Assembly: GCA_030435675.1 (NCBI GenBank)
Contig: CM059621.1
Location: forward strand, 15,252,001 to 15,316,000
Origin: Steinernema hermaphroditum
Lineage: Eukaryota > Nematoda > Chromadorea > Rhabditida > Steinernematidae
DNA: 64,000 nucleotides
Reading direction: 5' to 3'
In this document: piece by piece, positions 12,501-23,514 of the stretch
How positions within the stretch are numbered: the first letter of the stretch is position 1
How the letters are laid out: every line of letters starts with the position of its first letter
Made by a program: the position numbers and the translations under genes
The notes under the pieces: generated by a model
The model's database searches: none
Told to the model about the DNA's origin: nothing
What the model saw: the letters and a program-made list of their open reading frames with translations, nothing else

Positions 12501-13110
12501 AGCCATGAGGGGAAACGAGAACCTCTCGAAGACCAAAGAACGGAAGATCGTTTCGGGACCGATCTCGGAGTCACGCGACCTCTGCTCCCTCGGCTGCAGC
12601 TCTAAGCAGTGGAAAAAGCGCGCGCCCCACGTGGTCCCCTGCAAAAAGGGACAAATATCAGCAGCAGAAGAGACTGCACCGCCTCCCTCCCGAGGCACTC
12701 GGCTCCACACGGCGGCGCTTCTTCGCCGCTTGCGAGAGGACGCGCGCCCCGACGATCAATAGGAGATGACGCGAGACGACGCGAGCAGCGAAGAACGACC
12801 ACACGACGGCGCCCAGGCGGCGGTTGGTCGATGGTGGCTGGAAGCAGCGCCCCAGAGTGGAGTTGAGTGCGCCGCGCGCTTTTTTGTTCCTTCGCTCAAC
12901 GGGGGTTCCGGTAAACAGCTCGGAGACGGGCGCTGGATCGGGTGGCGGGACCCGAAACGACGGCGCCAAGAAGCAGATTCGAGGATAAACATTGAGTTCA
13001 ATTAAGCGAGGATTTCTTGGAATCTCTGAGTTCGCCGAAAGTGGGCACAGCGGAGGAGCGTGTCTAGACAGAGTCAGCCAGAGGCGACTGGTTTCCAAGT
13101 CTAGAGTCTA
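12500..13110. other. GC-rich island, overlapping frames on both strands
   Basis: The longest of the GC-rich islands. It contains GAGACGACGCGAG, GACGGCGCCCAGGCGGCG and similar words. The frames (up to 146 codons at 12658-13098 minus) are Arg/Ser/Pro-rich in every phase, which is what such composition produces. Function unknown; a promoter or 5' exon cluster is possible. Confidence 0.4.
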
Positions 13111-13640
13111 TGTCTGCAAAACGGGTTATCTCAGGGTAGAAGTTTTGCAAATATTCCACATGTGCAGTAGATGTAAGATGGTAAAAAAGGAGTCAAAGAA
13201 TTGTGAGCTCTTCTAGACCCAGACTTTAGAATCTAGACAGTCTATAAGCAGTAGGCACTCTGAAGAAGGAGGCAGTGATGGGGAGACAGTATCTCAGTGT
13301 CTAGACAATCTCATAAAGGTCTGCAAAGGCCCATAGATTCCCTTTTTTGTGTAGCAAATATTTGCAAAAATTTTACCATAAGAAGACCACCCTTTATGTA
13401 GACACAAACTGTAGACTAGAGACTCGATCTAGACTCTGTGGTGTCTGAAGTGCTACCTTTAAGGCTCTATAAATGCAGGTAATCAGTGTCCAGACATTAT
13501 TGTTGTTTGTTTTTGTGGTCTAGAGTCTGGAATTAGCATAGAAGACAAAGAATCAGCATGCTATCAACTGAATGATCATTGAAAAATACAAAAATAGACA
13601 AGGGACATGTCTAGATTGAAGTCTCTCCATGTCTTACTGT
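13050..13640. repeat. TCTAGAC palindrome-rich stretch
   Basis: AGAC and GTCT words joined as palindromes recur here: exact GTCTAGAC at 13062 and 13299, and imperfect TCTAGACAGTCTA, CTAGACTCTG and TGTCTAGATTG forms at 13210-13240, 13415-13440, 13525 and 13605. No gene is present. Confidence 0.5.
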
Positions 13641-14032
13641 AACTCTATCGTTGACGAATGCGACCCGGTGTTTCGCTCACCTTTTTAAATCTTTAATTTT
13701 ATCGTTTTTTTTATTTGTAAATTTCTGATTAAATATGAAAAATGATTATGTCTCTAATGTAACACTTGAATATTGGGTTACGGTATGCAAGATAGGTTTT
13801 TTTCTGTTCGAATAATAGCTGGCAGAGTGTTTACCGATCGGCTCTCAGAGAGCGGAAGATCAAATCGGCAAAATCAATCGAGAGCGACGCGCCTGTCGGC
13901 AGCGGAGAAGACACCGAAGGACACGTGACAGCGCTTTGAACCAAACTGTAAACAAACTGGAGAAATGAGGGCAACCAGGAACTATTTTGGCGTGACCTTA
14001 TCTGAAATGATCAATGGTTACGGTAGTCGGAG

Positions 14033-14604
14033 ATGAGAGCTGAGTGGTTGCAGGACAAAGTGCTGAAGGGTCGGGCCTACGGCGAAGACTTCTCGACGAT
14101 CTACAAGGTGCAGTGCGTGCTGATGTTCGAGTGGGTGGAGCGCCTGGACGACTTCAAAGCGATCAAGAACCCCGTGGACAAGACGCTGCTGCTGCGCGAG
14201 TTCGCCCTCCGCTACCTCCTTCTCGACAACCTCTTCCACACCGTCGACCTCGGCTTCTCCGACCGTATCGTTCTCGTCAACAACACCGTCATCATGCCCG
14301 GCCACTTCCCGCCCGTCAACCCCAGCGACCCCATGACTCACCGCGCCCACCGTATCCCTGGTGAAGAAGGCTTCCGAGAAAGTCATCGGCGAGCTCTTCA
14401 CGTGGTACAAAGACAACGGAGCCGCCGACGCCGCCACGCGCATGGGAAACGTCCTCCTCCTGCTCGGACACATCCCGGTAAGTGACCGTAGAGGATACGG
14501 TAATCGAGTGGTCGTTTCAGAACCACATGAAGAACCTCTACGAGGCGGCGTTCGGTGTGATGTACGAGTGGGACTCCTTTATGACGAACCTCCTCAAGAT
14601 CTGA
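14033..14604 (+). pseudogene. Nuclear hormone receptor ligand-binding-domain remnant
   Basis: Frame 1 (14033-about 14350) reads a typical nematode NHR ligand-binding segment: VQCVLMFEWVERLDDF (helix 3 region), LLLREFALRYLLLDNLF, and FSDRIVLVNNTVIMPGHF. A second frame (about 14340-14477) resumes with TVSLVKKASEKVIGELF and GNVLLLLGHIP, then splices (GTAAGT..TTTCAG, 14478-14520) to a last exon with KNLYEAAFGVMYEW ending at TGA 14602-14604. Between the two frames the reading frame shifts and about 50-60 residues (helices 7-9 of the fold) are missing. No zinc-finger DNA-binding domain lies upstream. NHRs are ligand-regulated transcription factors; this copy looks decayed. A missed upstream exon cannot be excluded. 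Confidence 0.75.
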
Positions 14605-14757
14605 GCACCATGTACATAGTACATAGTTCATATCACCTCCTTCCCTTCGGGTACTGTAGAGATTCCAATGAATGCATTGCTCAACGCTCACGGGCTACGA
14701 AACAACTAGAAGACCAGATACATATCCTTTCCAAGAAACATCACAAACAAACAGTAG

Positions 14758-16654
14758 TTAAGCAAGCATCTCCTCCACTCGGCCGACGGCGACGGACAAC
14801 TTTTCGACCGTAGAATTTGGCTCGAGTGAAAGGACATAAAACAATGTTGTCGCCTTCTTGAAATCGGCATCCCGGGAAACGACCACTCGGCATCCACGCT
14901 TGCTGGAGGAGACTCGGTTGAGCACTCCGTTGATATCATCAACGACTCCTAGCAAAGGCGACATCCAGAACGTTCCTGCGCGCGCGGTTTGTTGACGGTA
15001 GACGGAACAAGCCAGCTGAAATGAGCACTTGGAGTGACTACAGAGAGCAGCTGACGACTCACCGCTTTCTGCTCACCGACTTCAGCCTCTTGGAGGTTGT
15101 AGCTGTCGGCATTGGCGATTGGCTCCACGAAGGTTGTGATGTATGCGTGTGGATGCCCGTTCGACTCATCCAGCGCGGCTTGAAACTGCACTGGAGTTCC
15201 GATGGGATATTTCTGCGGCCAGTCAATACTTATAAACGTTGTGCTGTATGTTGGACACACAATTTCTTCACCAATGATGTAGCCTTTTCCTTCCTAGAAG
15301 TAATTAAAGATCAGTATTTTAGACCCTGAACACGCTTACAATGATACGCTGTCTTTCGTGCTGACTCGTCAGATCTTCATGTGCGCACAACACTTCGAAA
15401 TGTGCCACACGGTTTGGCGCGAATCCTTTGAAAACGACCTCTGCCTTGTGCTCACCGATCTGGACAGCCGGTACCAGCGTGGAGAAGACGCCACGTCGAT
15501 CGATCACAAGTGAGAGGTACTTGTTGATGTACATTCCTGGAATGTCCGGCACAGGCTCAAGTTCTGCTGTTACCTAAACACAAGATTTCAGAGAAACACA
15601 TTGTTGCTGCTACTTACGATAAGTTGCTTAGAGTCCATCCGTGGAGGGAAAGGGACCTCAGGAGGCCCTGTCAATTGGTGATTAAGGTGCAGCCGGAACC
15701 GATCGACAGAGAATGCGATCCAGTTCTCGTGCACGTCGCTGTAGTAGGCGTCAAAATGGACCAAAGCGCCCAGAGGCAGGTAGCCAGGACTGCCCTCCTC
15801 GATCATGCCGTGGGGCAGGGCGCGCAGGTACTGTGTCATCGGGTTATCGCACGCGTAGATGACCTCGTCGAAAAGGATGCCTTTCACGTTGTACAACGGC
15901 TTCGACTGGCTGGCGTCCGTTTCCAGAGTCACCTCGCTGAGCGGTTCGTCGTCATCGGAATCGCTAAGACTCAGGACGGGGCGCTTCACTGCTTGCTGAT
16001 GCCAGGGCTAGAAGTTCGCGCATGAGGGCCGGGATAAACAATATACGACGTACAGCGTTGTATACGATTCCCTTGTTGTCGATGTCCGCCTTGCCAAACA
16101 TGTACACTTCCAAGCTGACTCTGAACGGCCTATCCCCTTCTTCGTGGTAGATGGGGTGCACGAATATCTCCACGGGCACGTCGTGGAGCGGCAGGGGGAC
16201 GTTTCGTGAGTTGAAAGGCAGAAGTCCAAACTCTGAGCTCCATATTTCTCCTGTCCTCGACACACACCCGGATGACTTCAGCTACAACTATGGCATCCAC
16301 CAACATCGCCAGAGATCATTCACCCACCAAGAGCTTATTCTTATGGACTTTTGGCACGCTCAGATGCTGAGCGCGCCCGACGATCTGCTCCACAACTTTC
16401 AGGTCGTTTGCGTCGAAGCAAACGTACTGCCCGAACGAGTACAGTTCTTCGAGTTTCTGCATCTTCGAAATCGACATATTGTGCTCATTACCGAGCTTGG
16501 TGTCGAACAGGAAGAGGCGGCGTGGCATCAGGTAGGTCTGTCCGTCTGTCGAGTTGTAGAGAGCGCCTACGAACGGTCCAGACAATTGTGGTGTAATTAT
16601 CACTCCCACGTGGCGCTGGCACCCCTTAGGGGGAGGAGGAGCGTCGTCAAACAT
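14758..16654 (-). CDS. Unrecognised multi-exon protein (542 aa)
   Basis: Six exons keep frame: 16654-16324, 16250-16054, 15995-15618, 15573-15340, 15293-15063, 15015-14758. Introns are 36-73 nt with GT-AG borders. The start MFDDAPPPPKG was chosen as the first ATG of the long exon. No family is recognised. It has no signal peptide or membrane segment. Several segments share a beta-rich pattern with glycine followed by a hydrophobic strand and VxFDA-like endings: FGQYVCFDAND (about residue 82), PLGALVHFDAYY (about 226) and PIGTPVQFQAALD (about 415). This could be repeated OB-like or cold-shock-like barrels, but that is inference from pattern only. A short acidic Ser/Asp patch (SLSDSDDDE) begins exon 3. 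Its promoter is shared divergently with the eIF3m-like gene. Confidence 0.8.
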
Positions 16655-17365
16655 CGTTGTTGCGGCAGTTCTGCAAGAGCTATAGATAGAGACAAAATAG
16701 GTTAAAAATACGAAATAAATCATGCACGCGAGCGACAAGATATCTGAGAATCTGATAAGCAAAAAAACAAGCATGAAACGCGAGGTGATTCCTGGACAAA
16801 AAATGTTGTGCCTTCTGGCACCGCGGACGGAGGACCGACTAATCGACAAACGCCGTGCACTTGTTTCCAGAACGCAAAGGAACGAAACCATACCGTTCCA
16901 CCGTAGTCAAAATCGCAGCGGGACCAAGCATACATGCAGTCTGCTTTGACACATGTCTAGACAGAGGAGGCACCGTCTTGCCTACAGACACGCGATTCGT
17001 AAACACGCTCGACGGTCATCATGGCCAGAGATGTTATTCGAGTCTCGAAATCTCGAGCAATTTCTTCGATCTTTCGATCTCGATCCCGATCTCGAGACTC
17101 GAAAAAATTTCGATCCCGATCTTGAGACTCGGTGAAATTTCGATCTAGATCCCGAGTCTCAAAGATTTCGGAAAAGATCGAAGAATTTGGGTCCCACTTG
17201 GAAAAGATGTTTCCCACCTGCTACTGTATCATTTACGTCGCCGCGAACAACGCGACATCGTCATTCAAAGCAGCGCGGAATAGCATAAGTAGCACAGGGT
17301 AGCGGTGTCATATATTTTGAGTGGCTATGAGATCATACTGATCCATCACTTTTAGGTCATCAAGG
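16655..17365. promoter_or_regulatory. Shared divergent intergenic region
   Basis: 711 bp separate the start of the minus-strand 542-aa gene from the plus-strand eIF3m-like gene, so both promoters must lie here. It contains an exact GTCTAGAC (16955) and the CGATCTCGAG-type tandem repeat. A CACTTTTAG acceptor just before the 17366 start is a likely trans-splice site. Confidence 0.55.
17036..17190. repeat. About 30-bp tandem repeat (TTTCGATC..CGAGACTCG)
   Basis: Three adjacent units read approximately TTTCGATCnCGATCnCGAGACTCG plus an A-rich spacer, preceded by an inverted CGAGTCTCGAAATCTCGAG. Each unit contains internal CTCGAG/GATC palindromes, so the array can fold. It lies in the divergent promoter. 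Confidence 0.65.
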
Positions 17366-17869
17366 ATGACTGAAGCTGCATTCACCGAAAAGTCGGATCA
17401 GGTGTTCGATGAGCGCGCTCGCACTCTAATCTCCATGTGTGCTGAGAGGGATATAGTCCCGTTGAAGGATATCGCCCAGAGATTGGGATTGACCGTTGGC
17501 GAAGAGCTCGAGGATTTGATCATGAAAGTCATCATGGCGAATGGTATCAAGGTAACAATCTCATATTGGCCATACCCTTTTGAACATCGCTCATTTTAGG
17601 CTAAGATCGATGAACACGCTGGAAACCTTCACGTATATTGGTACTTCCAGCTTACCTTCGGCGATGAGCAGTGGAAGCTGCTGTCCAGATCGATTGACGT
17701 GCTGCTCGGACGCTTGGCGAAGTCAAGCGAGTATGTTCAGGACTGCATCAAGCAGCGTCATCAGCCCTGGCAAGAATCCGATCAATATAACGGCACGGAC
17801 GATGACGTGAACGCGGAAGAAGATTTTAACGAAGAAGATGAAGATGCGGAGGAAGTTTCACAAGATTAA
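17366..17869 (+). CDS. eIF3m/CSN7-like C-terminal PCI protein (151 aa)
   Basis: Two exons (17366-17551, 17600-17869) join in phase 0 over a 48-nt intron. Residues 15-75 form a winged-helix end of a PCI domain: ERDIVPLKDIAQRLGL, EELEDLIMKVIMANGIK, KIDEHAGNLHVYW. Then TFGDEQWKLLSRSIDVLL follows, the same arrangement as the last winged helix and helix of eIF3 subunit M, and more distantly COP9 CSN7. PCI winged helices scaffold the eIF3 and COP9 complexes. The whole helical N-terminal half of eIF3m (well over 200 residues in the full-length family) is absent, and a likely trans-splice acceptor (CACTTTTAG) precedes the start, so this looks like a truncated but expressed paralogue. The tail is strongly acidic (EEDFNEEDEDAEE). 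Confidence 0.8.
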
Positions 17870-18034
17870 TTCCATGATTTGTTGACCTCACTAGTAAATG
17901 ATTGTTGTTTTGTTGATTCTTGTCATTTTGTGGTTCCATCCTTCATGTGCTTATTGGTGCCTTTGATTTGCTTCCAGGCTTTCGTTGTATTTGTTGTTGT
18001 TGTCGTATTCACCGGGTTCACTGTTTCAGGCACC

Positions 18035-18894
18035 ATGGACAGGTCGTTCAACACATCCAAGAGCTCACTGAACTCTTCAACCACCAGCGACAAGACGTTG
18101 ACCGCGTCGCTGAGTTCGCAAACACGTGAAATCTTCGAGAAACTGTCATCTATGCAGCCCATTATTGTTTGTTATTCCAAACCGTTCTACTCTCAATTGC
18201 TTCCCTTAGGATTCCAGCGGTAGCCCGGCTTCCATCCGCAAAAGGAGGTTTGATGAGTCGGCTCGTGCGGCATCATCTCTCAGCTCAAGCACTTCTTGTT
18301 CCGGACCACCTAACAAGATGATGAACGTCAGTCGGGTGAATGATTCCGTTATATCGAGCAGCAAGAAGTGTTCAAAGATTCCGTACTGGAGGCGCCAACG
18401 CCCAAGAGGGTCACACGTTGTGGAAAGGACTGAGCCTGTTTCGAAGAAACCAGAACAAATGCTGGAAGAGTTGAAGGAGAATAAAAGAGACTTGTCACTG
18501 CCTTCTCGACCTGCTATGCAGCCCTTCTTGCATACGCCGGATTCGAAAATCGAAACTACCAAAGGTTCCGATGGGCTTTGCATTCGAATGAACGTGGGAA
18601 GCAACAACAGTTTTCATGCGAAATGGGACGATCTGCAGGAAGTCGATTCTGGAAAACTTGAAAGCGGCAGGAAGGTGACAGATGCCTCTTCAAAAGGTTA
18701 AGATTTGACAGTGAACGTTTCAGAATGGCTTAAACAGTACCCCTATGAAGTCGTCGGAAATAATAATTCCGGATTTCCTGAATAGCATGGATACTGATAA
18801 TTTGGCGTTCACATTCGCCCCTCCCATTGAACGTGGCCCCGCTCTTGTTCCGACAGCAAGAAGGATTGCTCTGGACCGGCGACATCATCGTTGA
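18035..18894 (+). CDS. Ser-rich low-complexity protein (255 aa)
   Basis: Three exons (18035-18166, 18210-18674, 18724-18894) all join in phase 0. A TTCACTGTTTCAG acceptor 3 nt before the ATG, with no upstream exon, suggests trans-splicing. The protein is Ser/Thr-rich at the N-terminus (SSLNSSTTSDKT) and basic in the middle (PYWRRQRPRG). It ends with NLAFTFAPPIER and a basic ARRIALDRRHHR tail. The FxFxxP phrase is weakly reminiscent of nuclear-pore Phe repeats, but one motif is not enough to assign a family. Its start lies 165 bp after the stop of the eIF3m-like gene on the same strand, with a T-rich spacer, so the two may form a nematode operon. For exon 2, a GTGACA donor at 18675 was preferred because it opens the longest downstream frame. 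Confidence 0.7.
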
Positions 18895-19611
18895 ATGCAT
18901 TACCGTTTAACGTTCCAGAAATTTCTTATATGTCTCCTGTATTGTGTTGTTGTTAATCTAAAGTTATTTTGATAAACGCGCATAATATGTAAGACCCTCC
19001 TGGCTAGAGTAGACGCATGGGCAGACTGAGGGGCCTCCGTTGTCTATGTTCTATGCGCTTAGAGATGCTCGTAGACCCCCACCTTGTCATACACATTTTT
19101 GCAAATCGTAGGCTCGAAATGCGGTGGAGACAAAGACACAAGACACAGACATCTGCTAGACGGCCATATGTCTATTCGTCTACATTCGCAACTGTCTGGT
19201 ACGTCAATGTCGGAAGACAGTCGTGGACCCAGAGACGTTTCTGGCAAATTGTACGCGATAAAGTGTGGCGGAGACAGAAACACCAGATGAGAGGTGACTC
19301 GAATAAAGGGTGTATTTGCAACGTGCGTCTCTCGTTCCGCATTTGTATCGACCACATCTTGTCCGTCGACTCCGTGTGTTCTCGCCTCGACGATATTATA
19401 CAATACTACATCGATACTCCGATGAGTGCGGTCGGTCCAAGGCGTCGTATAGAGCGTTTCAGGCACCACAGATTCGCATACGGTAGCAAACGGCTGCCAA
19501 CCCCTCACTTGATCACACAACACCAGAGAACAAACAACAATGTTTATTTTGTACAAGTTGACAACAACAAACAGCGCACAAGCATAAGATTTGGATCAAC
19601 AAAACGCGTAT
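18895..19611. other. Convergent intergenic region, no gene seen
   Basis: This lies between the 3' ends of the Ser-rich gene (+) and NAP1 (-). It contains scattered AGAC/GTCT words (for example near 19008, 19150 and 19185) and long overlapping frames (up to 206 codons) that mirror each other on both strands without domains. A small repeat of AAATGCGGTGGAGACA/AAGTGTGGCGGAGACA occurs at 19118 and 19261. Confidence 0.5.
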
Positions 19612-20630
19612 CTACTCATCCATGTCTTCGATGGTGATGGTCTCTTCATCATCACTATCTTCATCGCTGTCCTCTTCACATGAGTCATAGTCCGAGTCCG
19701 CTTCTTCAGCCTCTCCGGTATAGTACAAAACGGCGCGCGGAATGATCTGATCGCGGATGGCTTCGCCAAATTCGTAGTCGAGTTCGAAATCAGCCAGAGC
19801 GCTCTAAATTGTAAGTCCGTTATTCCGAACGTCCGAACGCTTTTGTTAATTACCTCAGGGAGACCGTCTCTTTTTCCAGCGACCTTGAAGAAGTTGAAGA
19901 CGCTCTGTTGCAAATGTCCATCGCCATCCACGGTGACGTCCTTGCCATGCAGCCAGTTGATGTGAGTGCCGTCTATGGACAAGCAGCGAGGTCCGGCGTA
20001 AAAGAATGGCTCCTTGTCGTCGACGTCAGTGGTGATCTCGTAGCGCTTCGTGAGTTCGGTGTTGGTGAAGTAGCCATTGTTGGGGGCGAACTTGAAGATA
20101 AGCGTGAAGGCTTGAGGGTTGAGGTCCACAGTGTATGTCAAGTCGACGAGATGCTTGAGGATGGGCTCGTCCTGCTCCGTGATCATGCCGGCAAACGTCG
20201 CGTTTCCCTTGATGACGTTCAGCCAAAAGTCAGGGACACCGACCTGGCCCCGGTTGGGGTTGTTGTTGTTCCACTCACGCTCCAATTCCTATGAACGAAC
20301 ATTAAGATCTTTAGAAGCTGGCCGCGCGCCTACAGCAAGACCGGTCCTCTCGACAACGTGAAGAAGAGGCGCAGTGGCTTCTTCGTTGCTGGGCTCATAT
20401 TGTCCGTTGACGATCGCCGCCCGCTTCTCTCCAATCTGCGTATAGATCGCGGCCAGCTGCGCCTCCAGCTCGTACACCTTGGCGTTAAACGCGGCCTGCG
20501 CCTTGTACGCTTCGACCTGGAGCTGCTTGAGAGCGCACACGCGACGGCGCACTTCGGCGGACGTCTTCTGCAGATGATCGGGCACCTCCACGGTTTCGTT
20601 GGCCAGATCGATGATTTCCGTGATATCCAT
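19612..20630 (-). CDS. nap-1: Nucleosome assembly protein 1 (NAP1)
   Basis: Three exons (20630-20334, 20288-19854, 19803-19612) join in phase 0 to give 307 aa, close to the usual length for short nematode NAP1. The N-terminal 100 residues are a long helix rich in Ala/Glu/Gln (AAFNAKVYELEAQLAAIY), the family's dimerisation helix. Then come the diagnostic GVPDFWLNVI and DEPILKHLVDLTY, the FKFAPN-YFTN stretch with LTKRYEI, FFYAGPRCLSIDGTHINW and FNFFK. The protein ends IIPRAVLYYTGEAEEADSD followed by an acidic tail, as in NAP1. NAP1 is a histone H2A-H2B chaperone and shuttling factor. A TTCTTTCAG acceptor lies 17 nt upstream of the ATG, a likely trans-splice site. Confidence 0.95.
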
Positions 20631-21066
20631 GATCAAGGGTAGAACCTGAAAGAAAGGTGATGCCAATATGTTCAGTTTGGAGCACACGGCAAGCACAAAA
20701 AAATATTACGCGAAAACAGACAGCAAAGCTAGCCGTAGACAGCATGAATAGAAAGTACAGACGCAAGATGCCATTCAGAGATGCCACAAACGAGACTCAC
20801 GTAGTCATTTATGTGGCCGGCCAAATGATACTCAGCGAACGGATTTACGAAATCAACGCCCTGAACCTTGAAACGTTCCAAATGGGACACAGACAGTATT
20901 CAAGTGGTGGTCTTGTGACAACACGAATCTCCAAAATGCCTGTTGGAATGCCATCAAGACGTCTAGCTTCGCGTCCGAGACAGGCCCCGTCTGCACCCCA
21001 CATCCCAACACATTTACGAGACCATTTCATATTTACATCGGTCAATAACAAAAACAAACAACAATA
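20631..21066. promoter_or_regulatory. NAP1 upstream region
   Basis: 436 bp separate the NAP1 start from the 3' end of the next minus-strand gene. No gene is seen. A plus-strand frame across it (20657-21094) lacks domains. An AAAAAAATATTACGCG block near 20700 is the only AT-rich core that could serve the NAP1 promoter. Confidence 0.4.
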
Positions 21067-21857
21067 TCAAAGTAGGAAATCAACAGGCAGATAACCGTAG
21101 CTTGGCGGTGCGATCATCCCATACAGCTTCAGGAGTTCATTCCGGAGTGCAGGAAGAGCTGCATAGAACGAATTAACCGCTGTATCCTTGTTCTTGAGAC
21201 AATGTTCCAGGTCCAGAATCCCTGTTCCCAATTTGACCTAAACAGATCCGAGTGAGTTCGACTACCAAAGCTAGGCATACATAAGCCTTTTCGTAAGCTC
21301 CTCCATTCGGAAACAAATCCTTATATTGCTGTGAGTTTTGAAGCTTCTTGGCTGCCTGGACAACATCTGCTGCATGCTTCATCCAAATGTCGAAGTGGGA
21401 GAGAGCGGGAGAGGCCAGTGATTCGCTGGCTTGCTTCACCTCAACGATGGCCGTTTCGTGTGAAATAAACACAGCAGTTCTTTCTGGCAGATAGCCGTAG
21501 CTTGGCGGTGCAACCTTCCCATACAGTTGCAGGAGTTCATTCCGGAGAGCAGGGAGAGCTCCATAGAACGAAATGACCGCGATATCCTTGTTGTTCAGGC
21601 AATCTTCCAGCTCCAGAATCGCTGCTCCAAATTTGACCTAACCAGATTTAGGTGAGTTCCATTACAAAGACCATACGGAATACCTTCTCATATATGCCTC
21701 CGTTTGGAAACAGGTTCTTATATTGCTGTGAGTTTTGAAGCTTCTTAGCTGCCTGGACAACTTCCGTTGCCTGCTTCATCAAAAGCTCGAAGTGGGAGAG
21801 ATCCGCCAAGTCGGCGTGTTCGTCAGAGACTTGGAGACCCAGCATGATTCGAGACAT
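21067..21857 (-). CDS. Internally duplicated protein, two ~90-aa repeats (233 aa)
   Basis: Three exons (21857-21684, 21637-21281, 21237-21067) in phase 0. Residues 20-109 and 137-228 are two copies of one unit, about 78 percent identical by hand alignment (about 70 of 90). Both contain VVQAAKKLQNSQQYK, LFPNGG.YEK, a short intron at the same place, then ALPALRNELL.LYG and APPSYGYLP. The shared intron position and conserved intron flanks show that genomic DNA was duplicated. The unit is predicted all-helical up to a Pro/Tyr-rich end. I recognise no family. No signal peptide or membrane segment is present. The start MSRIM follows immediately after a GTGTTACAG acceptor (trans-splice-like). Confidence 0.8.
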
Positions 21858-22414
21858 CTGTAACACGGGAAGAGAATTGGTTAAGCGGGTGAGAACAGAA
21901 GAGGAAAACACAACCATCAATAGTGGCTGCACGGACAGAGAGCCCGACTGATCCAGAATAAAAGGTGTGTCTAGCAGACATTGTCTGCAGACAAAGATGT
22001 CTGCGACGGATCATGTCTTGCATGGAATGGAAGCACGACCGATCAAAAGCACGAATAAAGTGTGTCTGGCACACACCGTCTGGAGACAATCCTCGATGGA
22101 GTATGCCTTCAGAAAGCAGACAGATTATTCCTTCCACCGTCTGCAGAAGCAGACTGTCTGCAACGGTGCATTGCGCAGCCAATGTTTAGCTACTCGTCTT
22201 CTATGGGTTCTGGGATTTGATGCAGATCACCGTCAAACTTAAATTGTGTCGTTGCGCGACCAAATCCAAACAATTTGTTGGTAAACGTAGGATGTCTACT
22301 CTGTTTCTTTGTTATTCGCGAATCGTACCATATGTTTTGTGATTCTACCATCTTCTCTTCTCGATTCTCTGACCCTTAGATTCCATGAACCATACACCTT
22401 ACTTGCAATCTACT
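21858..22414. repeat. GTCTGCAGAC palindrome-rich intergenic region
   Basis: This region has repeated palindromic words TTGTCTGCAGACAA, GTCTGGAGAC and CCGTCTGCAGAAGCAGACTGTCTGC at 21970-22165. It also has an internal direct repeat: AATAAA.GTGTGTCT.GC.(C)ACA at 21957-21980 and 22053-22076. Similar sequence occurs in the 26.36-26.63 kb intron and at 27.5-27.65 kb. No gene. Confidence 0.5.
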
Positions 22415-23196
<782 letters not shown>

Positions 23197-23514
23197 CGCA
23201 AACAAAGAGGAGAAAATAAGGGAAAGTGTCTTATCGCAACGATGATTTCATCGGTTCCACCACTCCCTTCGAGGCGATCAAAGCAACACAGGCGAAATAA
23301 CTAAGAGCCTTATCAGAGGGTGTGCGGCCCAAGCTCCAACAACAAGCAAAAAGCGACTGATAATGAGAGGAACTGTTCGGGTACGTGCAGAAGAAGGGAT
23401 TGACGTCAGAAAGATGGAAAGGCGAAGTTGAGGGTTTAAGCAAATATTGATTTTTGCTGCTTCATATAGTAAACAAAACAGCATGATGGGAAATATAACA
23501 AAGTTCATGACAAC

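Noticed and set aside
12658..13098. 146-codon minus-strand open frame
   Set aside because: It lies in a G+C-rich island where all frames on both strands are open; Arg/Ser/Pro-biased and without a domain or splice context.
17879..18223. Plus-strand frame with a hydrophobic Val-rich stretch before the Ser-rich gene
   Set aside because: The hydrophobic part is the T/G-rich spacer upstream of a TTTCAG acceptor; the true start is after the acceptor.
19017..19637. 206-codon plus-strand and 165-codon minus-strand overlapping frames
   Set aside because: They mirror each other, lack domains and overlap the end of NAP1.
21960..22165. Possible CRISPR-like regular repeats
   Set aside because: Units are irregular palindromic words without fixed spacers, and the window is clearly eukaryotic.
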